NCBI RefSeq assembly: GCF_900099735.1 | Contig: NZ_FNDT01000005.1 | Span: 1 to 64,000 of the forward strand | DNA length: 64,000 nucleotides | Direction of reading: 5' to 3' | Source: Arthrobacter subterraneus | GTDB taxonomy: Bacteria > Actinomycetota > Actinomycetes > Actinomycetales > Micrococcaceae | Shown: positions 57,970-64,000 of the stretch, piece after piece | Position numbering within the stretch: position 1 is the first letter of the stretch | Layout of the letters: each line of letters begins with the position of its first letter | Translations under genes and position numbers: made by a program | Notes under the pieces: model-generated | The model's input: the letters and a program-made list of their open reading frames with translations, nothing else | Database searches by the model: none | What the model was told of the DNA's origin: nothing

Positions 57970-58584
57970 ATGGCGTATCCCGCAAAGTATTCGGCGCTCA
58001 ACGAGCTGCAGCTATCGGAGGAGGCACGGCGAACTCTCACGCGCATCATCCGCGTGGCCTTTCCGCATCCTGCGGTTCCCGACGGGCCGTACGAACGCAT
58101 GACCGAGAAGATCGTGTCGGAGGCGCAGGCGTCCACGTGGTTCCGGGTGGCGCTGACTCAAGGCCTGCTCACCCTCGACTCGCTCACAGCGGAGCATTTC
58201 CTGGACCTTCCCGACGACCGCGCGCTAGCCGTGCTCAAGCGCATCAGCGACCTGGACTTCTTCGGCTTCATCCGGCGCACCACTGTCCTGAATTTCTACG
58301 ACGATCCGGAAGTCTGGGACGTCCTCGGTTACGAGGGCGAGTCCTTCTCCAAGGGCGGCTACATCAACCGCGGATTCAACGACCTCGACTGGCTGCCTGA
58401 GCCACGCATCGAGGAGAGCGACGAGGACCTGACCGAGGTCGGCCCGTTGCCCTACAACATTGCCCAGCAGGCACCCGACCGCGCGGAACCGGCGGGCCAG
58501 ACCGGGGGCGTGCCCTCCGATGAGCAGTTCTCGGACCTCTTCAAGGGCTCCGACACCGTCAACGAAGGGAACACAGCATCATGA
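57970..58584 (+). CDS. Gluconate 2-dehydrogenase subunit 3-like protein
   Basis: 204 residues, soluble and helical (AYPAKYSALNELQLSEEARRTLTRIIRVAFPH is near the start). The combination with a GMC oxidoreductase directly downstream (four-base overlap) fits the small subunit 3 of membrane-bound sugar/alcohol dehydrogenases. No Tat signal peptide is seen, unlike many homologues, so a cytoplasmic site is likely. No cytochrome c subunit gene is present, so the electron acceptor is unknown. Confidence 0.75.
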   Translation: MAYPAKYSALNELQLSEEARRTLTRIIRVAFPHPAVPDGPYERMTEKIVSEAQASTWFRVALTQGLLTLDSLTAEHFLDLPDDRALAVLKRISDLDFFGFIRRTTVLNFYDDPEVWDVLGYEGESFSKGGYINRGFNDLDWLPEPRIEESDEDLTEVGPLPYNIAQQAPDRAEPAGQTGGVPSDEQFSDLFKGSDTVNEGNTAS

Positions 58585-60164
58585 CCACGGCCGAATCCGC
58601 CCGTTTCGACCAGGACGAAGCCGACGTCGTCGTCATCATCGGTTCCGGCGCCGGTGGCGGCACGCTCGCCCATGAACTCACTGAGAAGGGTGTGAAGGTG
58701 GTCCTCCTGGAGGCAGGCGGCCACCTGACCAACGAGGATTACCACAACAACGAGTGGGAGGCCTTCAACCAGATGGCCTGGCTGGATCCGCGCACCACGT
58801 CCGGTTCGTGGCGGATTGCCCGCGATTTCCCGAACCTGCCCGCGTGGCTTGTGAAGGCGGTCGGCGGGACCACCACGCACTGGTCCGGCGCCACTCCTCG
58901 GTTCAAGGCCCACGAGTTCAAGACCCGCACCGCCTATGGGCGGATCGACGGCGCCAACCTGCTGGACTGGCCGATCACGCTGGGCGACCTCGCACCGTAT
59001 TACGACAGGGCAGAACAGAAGATCGGCAGCACACATCGCCATGGGCGTCGGGCACTGCCCGCGAACAACAACTACAAGGTGCTCGCCGCCGGCGCCGAGC
59101 GCATCGGCTACCGCCACTATGCCACCGGACCGTACGGCACCAACGCGGAACCCTATGACGGCCGGCCCGCATCAATCCAGGACGGCTTCAACTTCCAGGG
59201 CGACAAGAACAAGTCCAAGTGGTCCGTCCTGGTCTCCGAGATTCCCAAGGCGCTCAGGACCGGGAAACTCGACCTTCGGCCCAACAGCCACGCCGTTCAG
59301 ATCACGCACACCGCGGAGGGGCTGGTGGACAGCGTGCTCTATGTCGACGCCGAGGGGAACCTGCAGCGGCAGCGCGCCCGGATCGTCGCGGTAGCCGGCA
59401 ACGCGATTGAGACGCCGCGCCTGCTCATGCTTTCGGGTTCGCCGATGTTCCCGGACGGTCTCGCGAACTCCTCGGGACAGCTGGGCCGCAACTACATGCG
59501 CCACACCACCGGATCCGTCTATGCGAAGTTCGACAAGCCGGTACACATGTACCGGGGAGAGACCATGGCCGGCCTCGTCGCGGATGAATCCCGGCACGAC
59601 GTCGACCGGGGCTTTGCCGGAGGCTACTATCTGGAGACCATCGCGCTCGGTCCGGCGTTCCTCGCCAGCTTTGTGGATCCGGGAGCCTGGGGTCCCGGAT
59701 TCGCGTCGCTCCTCGATGACTACGAGAACACGGCCGGGCTCTGGATCGTGGGTGAGGACATGCCACAAGAGACCAATCGGGTGACGCTGAACACCGCGGT
59801 CACCGACAGGCTGGGGCTGCCGGTGCCGAACGTGCACTTCGACGATCACGAGAACGACACCGCGATGCGCAACCATGGGTACCAGCAGGCATCACTGCTG
59901 TACGAGGCGGTGGGCGCCCTGTCTTCGCACCACACGCCGCCCTACCCGGCGACCCACAACATGGGCACCGCGCGAATGAGTGCCCGGCCGGAAGACGGTG
60001 TGGTCAATGGGTTCGGCCAGACCCACGATGTGAAGAACCTGTTCGTCTCGGACGGCTCGCAGTTCACCACCGGAGCTGCTGCCAATCCGACGCTGACGAT
60101 CGTGGCGCTGGCGATCCGCCAGGCAGACTACATGGCACAGCAGATGGCCTCCGCCGCCATCTGA
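58581..60164 (+). CDS. GMC-family FAD oxidoreductase
   Basis: 527 residues. FAD motif VVVIIGSGAGGGTLAHELTEKG near residue 17, KAVGGTTTHWSGATPRF, and at the C-terminus catalytic HNMGTARMS, GQTHDVKNLFVSDGSQF and NPTLTIVALAIR. Belongs with gluconate/sorbitol or choline-type dehydrogenases acting on sugar alcohols or sugars. It overlaps its partner subunit by four bases. The unit ends at the hairpin 60183-60229. Regulated perhaps by the convergent IclR gene. Confidence 0.9.
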   Translation: MTTAESARFDQDEADVVVIIGSGAGGGTLAHELTEKGVKVVLLEAGGHLTNEDYHNNEWEAFNQMAWLDPRTTSGSWRIARDFPNLPAWLVKAVGGTTTHWSGATPRFKAHEFKTRTAYGRIDGANLLDWPITLGDLAPYYDRAEQKIGSTHRHGRRALPANNNYKVLAAGAERIGYRHYATGPYGTNAEPYDGRPASIQDGFNFQGDKNKSKWSVLVSEIPKALRTGKLDLRPNSHAVQITHTAEGLVDSVLYVDAEGNLQRQRARIVAVAGNAIETPRLLMLSGSPMFPDGLANSSGQLGRNYMRHTTGSVYAKFDKPVHMYRGETMAGLVADESRHDVDRGFAGGYYLETIALGPAFLASFVDPGAWGPGFASLLDDYENTAGLWIVGEDMPQETNRVTLNTAVTDRLGLPVPNVHFDDHENDTAMRNHGYQQASLLYEAVGALSSHHTPPYPATHNMGTARMSARPEDGVVNGFGQTHDVKNLFVSDGSQFTTGAAANPTLTIVALAIRQADYMAQQMASAAI

Positions 60165-60182
60165 CGTCCGGCCCCCTGAACC

Positions 60183-60229
60183 CTGGCGGTACGCTCCCCC
60201 GACCCCCCACCTGGGGAGCGTGCCGCCAG
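60183..60229. terminator. Hairpin between GMC and IclR genes
   Basis: A 17-base-pair stem with one G-T wobble (CTGGCGGTACGCTCCCC versus GGGGAGCGTGCCGCCAG) and a 13-base loop, located between convergent genes. No long T run; probable bidirectional terminator. Confidence 0.7.
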
Positions 60230-60255
60230 TTCCGGCTGTCAGGGTTGGGAGCCCC

Positions 60256-61050
60256 TCATTGGAGATGCGGCAACACTGATGTTGCACGCAACGCCCGACT
60301 GACCCGATCCGCTGTGTCCCGCAGCAGAACCGCGAGCTTCGCCGAGCGGGCGTCGAACTCACCGGCGTCCATCGATACGGCGACGGAGCCCACAATCTGG
60401 CCCGCCGCATTGCGCACGGGCGCCGCGATGCATGACGCCCCCTCGATGAATTCCTCACGTTCGACGGCGATGCCGCCTTCACGGACGCGCTCAAGTTCGG
60501 AATCGAGGTCGTCAAGGGTGCCGATCGTCTGGGACGTCATCGCAGGCAGGCCCTGCCGGCGCAAAAGCGTGGCGCGCTCTGCCGGTTCCATGCCGGCCAG
60601 GAGAATCTTCCCGAAGGCCGTCGCGTGGGCAGCATCATTGAAGCCAAAACCCATTGGTGTAATGCGTGGCCGCCTGGGCGAGTCGACAACATGCGCGACG
60701 ACGATGTGGTCTCCCCGGTGGACGGCGTAGTACGCGGCAGCGTCACCGCGCGCGTGAAGTTCGAGGATGAGCCGCGCGACCGCCGTTGGCGTACCGATCT
60801 GCCGCCGGAGAGAGGTGTCCAGGGCGTGCAGTTTATACCCGAGCGCGTATCGGCTTTCCTTCTTGAGATGAACGAGGTGCTCGGATCCGACCAGCAGCTT
60901 GAGGAGACGATAGACGGTCGGCAACGGCATATCCAGCTTCGCTGCGATCTCCTTGGCGGTCAGCCCGCGCCGATCCGAGGCAACAACGTCAAGCAGAGCA
61001 AACGCCTTCTGGACCGAAGCCATGCCTCCGAGTGCGTCATTGCGTCCCAT
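60256..61050 (-). CDS. IclR-family transcriptional regulator
   Basis: 264 residues. N-terminal winged HTH (about 11-70: VQKAFALLDVVASDRRGLTAKEIAAKLDMPLPTVYRLLKLL) and a C-terminal IclR effector domain (HATAFGKILLAGM; EREEFIEGASCIAAPV). It likely represses alcohol/polyol oxidation genes around it. A GCCGGTG-T-CACCGGC palindrome just upstream (61063-61077) could be its autoregulatory site. Confidence 0.88.
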   Translation of the reverse strand: MGRNDALGGMASVQKAFALLDVVASDRRGLTAKEIAAKLDMPLPTVYRLLKLLVGSEHLVHLKKESRYALGYKLHALDTSLRRQIGTPTAVARLILELHARGDAAAYYAVHRGDHIVVAHVVDSPRRPRITPMGFGFNDAAHATAFGKILLAGMEPAERATLLRRQGLPAMTSQTIGTLDDLDSELERVREGGIAVEREEFIEGASCIAAPVRNAAGQIVGSVAVSMDAGEFDARSAKLAVLLRDTADRVSRALRATSVLPHLQ

Positions 61051-61103
61051 AGGCCTATCTTGGCCGGTGTCACCGGCTTATGCCACCTGGAACACGGATA
61101 CAT

Positions 61104-61155
61104 GACGCGTCGAAGCGTGAGCCCCGAGCTTCGCCGGTGCTCACGCTTGCGCGTC
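61104..61155 (-). terminator. Hairpin after the monooxygenase-fold gene
   Basis: AAGCGTGAGC (61113-61122) and GCTCACGCTT (61139-61148) are perfect ten-base arms, extended outside by GACGCG/CGCGTC. Lies 8-60 bases past the stop of the minus-strand gene ending at 61163. No T run. Confidence 0.6.
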
Positions 61156-61162
61156 GTGCACG

Positions 61163-61486
61163 CTACTGGTTGACGCTGAGCTCGCCCATCCGGTTCCAGC
61201 CGTTTGCCGAAATCTTCTCGCTGATGATTTGCGGCGTTTCGACCAGCGCCTGCGGCATATCCTTCATCGCCTGCTGGAAGTGGTCGCTGTTGACGTGGTC
61301 GCCCGCGGCGTCGTCCTGAAAGGCTTCCACCAGCACAAACTCGTTCGGATTGTCCACGCTGCGCGACCAGTCGAACCACAGGTTGCCTGGCTCGGCGCGG
61401 GTGGCTTCCGTGAAGTCGCGGGTGAGGTCAAGCCAGCGGTCGCTCCAGTCCGGCCTGACGTTGAATTTGACGACGATGAAAATCAT
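61163..61486 (-). CDS. Antibiotic-biosynthesis-monooxygenase-fold protein (YgiN-like)
   Basis: 107 residues. ABM fold: FIVVKFNVRPDWSDRWLDLTRDFTEATRAEPG, then EFVLVEAFQDDAAGDHVNSDHFQQAM. Typical YgiN/quinol monooxygenase length. GAGAGG lies seven bases ahead of the ATG at 61486. It may oxidise quinols or act in a catabolic route. Divergent from the glycerol-dehydrogenase-like gene by 169 bases. Confidence 0.87.
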   Translation of the reverse strand: MIFIVVKFNVRPDWSDRWLDLTRDFTEATRAEPGNLWFDWSRSVDNPNEFVLVEAFQDDAAGDHVNSDHFQQAMKDMPQALVETPQIISEKISANGWNRMGELSVNQ

Positions 61487-61655
61487 GCTGCTGCCTCTCG
61501 CTCGGGTGTGGTGTTCGATGTGGTCCCAGTCTGCTGCCGCGTGCGGCAGCGCGAAAGTCCGCTTTTCACAGGGTGAGAATGCGGTGCATGCTCCTCCGCT
61601 GACCGGACCTAGTCTGGGCACGTGCGCAGCACGCTTGCAATCAAAGGAGATTGAA

Positions 61656-62810
61656 ATGACTGAGACCACACCGATCCGCACAGTAATCAGCCCCGCCCGG
61701 TACGTGCAGGGCAAAAATGCAATCACCCGGTTGGGTGAATTCCTCACACCGCTTGGCAACTCGCCGCTGCTGGTTGCTGATGACCTTGTCTGGGGCTTCG
61801 TAGGGCACGACGTCGAAGCTTCCCTCAGCGCGGCGGGTCTGCCGGTAATTCGGGAAGACTTCGGTGGTATTCCCAGTGCCCGCGAGGTGGACCGGCTGAC
61901 CGGGCTCATCACGCAGCACAGCGCTGATGTCGTAGTGGCCGTCGGCGGCGGCTCCACGATCGATGCAGTGAAAGCGGCCGGTTACGCGGCCGGCATCCGC
62001 TGGGTAAGTGTTCCCACTGTCGCCTCAACAGACGCACCGACGTCGGCACTCGCCGTGATTTACACGGATGAGGGCGTGTTCGAAGAGTACCGGTTCTTTC
62101 CGAAGAACCCCGATCTGGTCCTTGTAGACACCCAGCTGGTGGCAAACGCGCCGGCGTCATTCCTCGCCGCCGGTGTGGGTGATGCGCTGGCGACGTGGCT
62201 CGAGGCCCGCGCCACGCGCCAGTCGAACGCCACCACCATGGCCGGCGGCATGGCCACCCTCACCGGCACCGCACTCGCGCAGCTATCCTGGGACGTCCTA
62301 TGGGAAAACGCACTGCCCGCCATGGACGCTGTCCGGGACAACGTGGTGACTCCGGCCCTGGAAAAGGTCGTGGAAGCCAACACCCTGCTCTCCGGACTGG
62401 GCTTCGAATCCGGTGGGCTCGCCGCTGCACACGCCATCCACAACGGCCTGACCGCCTCAGACCAGACGCACGGGCTGGCGCACGGGCAGAAGGTCAACAT
62501 CGGTTCGCTGACGCAGCTGGTGCTAGAGGGCGCTCCCACCGCTGACATCACTGACTTTATCGAATTCACCACACGCGTCGGGCTGCCCACCACGCTCACC
62601 GAGGTGGGGCTGACCCCAGACGACACCGACGACCTCCGCCGCATCGCCGAGGCCGCGACGGTGGGAGGCGAGACGATCCACAACATGCCGTTTGAGGTGT
62701 CAGTCGGTGATCTGACAAGTGCGCTCGTATCCATCGAGCGCCTGTCCCGCCGAGTACGATCCAACGCAGGGCTGCCCGAACCGGAACTGTACCAACCCCG
62801 GCACCACTAG
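61656..62810 (+). CDS. Iron-containing alcohol dehydrogenase, glycerol-dehydrogenase-like
   Basis: 384 residues of the GldA group. NAD motif VVAVGGGSTIDAVKAAGY, VPTVASTDAPTSALAVIY, and metal ligands Asp in GVGDALATWLEA, His in AHAIHNGL and His in GLAHGQKV. It oxidises glycerol or a similar polyol with NAD+. AAAGGAG six bases before ATG 61656. The following FAD-oxidase gene starts 34 bases later, so probably same operon; ADH, GMC, GldA and FAD-oxidase together suggest polyol/hydroxyacid catabolism. Confidence 0.9.
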   Translation: MTETTPIRTVISPARYVQGKNAITRLGEFLTPLGNSPLLVADDLVWGFVGHDVEASLSAAGLPVIREDFGGIPSAREVDRLTGLITQHSADVVVAVGGGSTIDAVKAAGYAAGIRWVSVPTVASTDAPTSALAVIYTDEGVFEEYRFFPKNPDLVLVDTQLVANAPASFLAAGVGDALATWLEARATRQSNATTMAGGMATLTGTALAQLSWDVLWENALPAMDAVRDNVVTPALEKVVEANTLLSGLGFESGGLAAAHAIHNGLTASDQTHGLAHGQKVNIGSLTQLVLEGAPTADITDFIEFTTRVGLPTTLTEVGLTPDDTDDLRRIAEAATVGGETIHNMPFEVSVGDLTSALVSIERLSRRVRSNAGLPEPELYQPRHH

Positions 62811-62844
62811 CGCCGTCGTCGTCCATTGACCAAGGGAGGTACCC

Positions 62845-64000
62845 ATGCTGACCGATTTCCGCGCCGCGGTCGCCGATCCGTCCCGGATCAGCGACCGGGC
62901 TATCGACCGCCACGCCAAGGCGCACGACGCATCGCACTTCCTGCTGATTCCAGAGGCGGTGGCAACGCCGTCGGACGCCGCGGAGGTCGGTCAACTGCTC
63001 CGCGCCAGCGCCGCCGCGGGAATGCCGCTGACTCTGCGTTCCGGCGGAACGAGCCTCAGCGGACAAGCAGTAAGCGACGGACTGCTGGTTGATGTGCGGC
63101 GTAATTTTCGGAACATCGAAGTGCTCGACGACGGCGCACGGGTGCGCGTGCAGCCCGGCGTCACGGTGCGGATGCTCAACACCCGCCTACTGCGTTACGG
63201 ACGTAAATTCGGGCCGGACCCGGCAAGCGAATCCGCGTGCACCATCGGCGGCGTCATTGCCAACAATTCCTCCGGGATGCACTGCGGCATAGTGGACAAC
63301 GCCTACCGGACCCTGGAATCCCTGACGGTTGTCCTGAGCAGCGGGACCGTCATCAACACCGCGGCGCCGGATGCCGACAAACACCTTCACGCGGCGGAGC
63401 CCGACCTTCACGAAGGGCTTCGGCGGCTGGCCGCGCGCGTCCGGTCCGACGCCGTATCAGCCGCGACGGTGCGGCGGCAGTTCGCCATGAAGAACACCAT
63501 GGGCTACGGCCTGAACTCGCTTCTCGATTTCGAGCGTCCTGTGGATATCCTGGCGCATCTGATGGTCGGCAGTGAGGGAACGCTCGGTTTCGTGGCGGAT
63601 GCGGTGTTCCGCACCGTACCTATCAGGGCGCATACGGCGACGGCACTGCTGGTCTTCCCTGATCTGGCGACCGCCAATTCCGCGTTGCCGGCGCTCGTGG
63701 AATCAGGCGCGGCGACAGCGGAATTGATGGACGCGCTGTCCCTTCGGGTCGGCCAGTCAATTTTTGGCACTCCCCCGGCGGTACGCGGCCTGTCCGTCGA
63801 GGATCACGCGGCACTGCTCGTCGAATACTCGGCCGATTCTCCTGAACAGCTCAGCGATGCGGTTGCCGGGGGCGCGGATGGCCTGAAGCCCTTCGGACTG
63901 ACGATGCCGGCCAAGTTCAGCACCGACCCTGTTACACGGGCGGAACTGTGGCATCTGCGCAAGGGACTGTACGCGTCTGTCGCCGGTGCCCGTCCGCCGG
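62845..64000 (+). CDS. FAD-linked oxidase, GlcD/D-lactate-dehydrogenase type (3' end outside window)
   Basis: At least 385 residues, open to the window end. GGGAGG five bases before the ATG at 62845. PCMH-type FAD domain: RSGGTSLSGQAVSDGLLVD, GRKFGPDPASESACTIGGVIANNSSGMHCG, and MVGSEGTLGFVADAVFR. The family oxidises 2-hydroxy acids (D-lactate, glycolate, D-2-hydroxyglutarate); many members have a C-terminal Fe-S domain which would lie beyond the window. Follows the glycerol-dehydrogenase-like gene by 34 bases. Confidence 0.88.
   Translation, partial: MLTDFRAAVADPSRISDRAIDRHAKAHDASHFLLIPEAVATPSDAAEVGQLLRASAAAGMPLTLRSGGTSLSGQAVSDGLLVDVRRNFRNIEVLDDGARVRVQPGVTVRMLNTRLLRYGRKFGPDPASESACTIGGVIANNSSGMHCGIVDNAYRTLESLTVVLSSGTVINTAAPDADKHLHAAEPDLHEGLRRLAARVRSDAVSAATVRRQFAMKNTMGYGLNSLLDFERPVDILAHLMVGSEGTLGFVADAVFRTVPIRAHTATALLVFPDLATANSALPALVESGAATAELMDALSLRVGQSIFGTPPAVRGLSVEDHAALLVEYSADSPEQLSDAVAGGADGLKPFGLTMPAKFSTDPVTRAELWHLRKGLYASVAGARPP

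Noticed and set aside
61610-61624. Leaderless start TAGTCT-N6-GTG before the glycerol-dehydrogenase-like gene
   Set aside because: The GTG is not in frame with the gene, which has a proper AAAGGAG and ATG at 61656; TAGTCT may still be its -10.
1-64000. CRISPR array or prophage
   Set aside because: No regularly spaced repeats with unique spacers, no cas genes and no phage structural genes were seen.

Overview
The window is a chromosomal stretch from a high-GC Gram-positive bacterium. Gene families, the many GTG starts, the frequent TAnnnT-N6/7-RTG leaderless starts and an actinobacterial-type SOS box point to an Actinomycetota member, most likely a Micrococcaceae (Arthrobacter-like) soil organism. 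The genus is inferred from general resemblance, not from a marker gene. Most of the window is dense metabolic DNA; two stretches look accessory.

Layout. 1-2.3 kb: lower-GC DNA with the first codons of an IS3-type transposase, three hypothetical genes and a severed 3' half of a tRNA-Thr(TGT), so probably the scar or edge of a mobile element. 2.7-8.5 kb: an ascorbate-type PTS (IIC, IIB, IIA), a ROK regulator that has lost the family's zinc site, and a divergent transketolase. 8.5-10.3 kb: acetamidase/formamidase and an alpha/beta hydrolase. 10.4-23.4 kb: an accessory, defence-like block with hipBA and three evenly spaced operators, an XRE/DUF2975 pair, a DUF222-HNH gene under a perfect SOS box, a three-gene recombination/defence-type operon (AddB-like nuclease, AddA-like helicase-nuclease, NERD-helicase), a small membrane protein and yefM-yoeB.

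23.4-35.8 kb: nitrogen-compound catabolism. A PucR regulator, possibly coupled to a tiny Cys-Cys upstream ORF, is divergent from a five-gene 5-oxoprolinase operon (PxpA, biotin carrier, biotin carboxylase, PxpB, PxpC). A LacI regulator is divergent from an operon of L-asparaginase, CE4-fold deacetylase/amidohydrolase, MFS transporter, two SDRs and a small protein; LacI-type operators lie just downstream of a good promoter. 35.8-43.4 kb: mixed small genes (HAD phosphatase, a frameshifted TIGR03083-type gene, zinc alcohol dehydrogenase, an EEP nuclease with an apparent CTG start, an NAD(P)-binding protein, a matrixin-like protease, methyltransferase, GNAT).

43.6-49.7 kb: a nitrate/sulfonate/taurine-class ABC importer followed by a one-chain aconitase-type hydro-lyase and an MFS carrier, suggesting uptake and use of an organic acid or similar anion. 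49.7-52.4 kb: FAD ferredoxin-type reductase and GTP cyclohydrolase I, divergent from an ArsR/SufR-like regulator with a Cys-rich C-terminus. 52.4-56.7 kb: XRE-cupin regulator divergent from a thioredoxin-reductase-like flavoprotein and a methyltransferase, then an SRPBCC protein and an SQR-like flavoprotein. 56.9-64 kb: alcohol/polyol oxidation genes (zinc ADH, gluconate-dehydrogenase-subunit-3-like protein, GMC oxidoreductase, IclR regulator, monooxygenase-fold protein, glycerol-dehydrogenase-like enzyme, FAD-linked oxidase cut by the window end).

Best candidate for an undescribed system: the nuclease/helicase/NERD-helicase operon at 14.6-22.5 kb, set between toxin-antitoxin modules and next to an SOS-controlled HNH gene. 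All product names come from recognised motifs; no database search was run.
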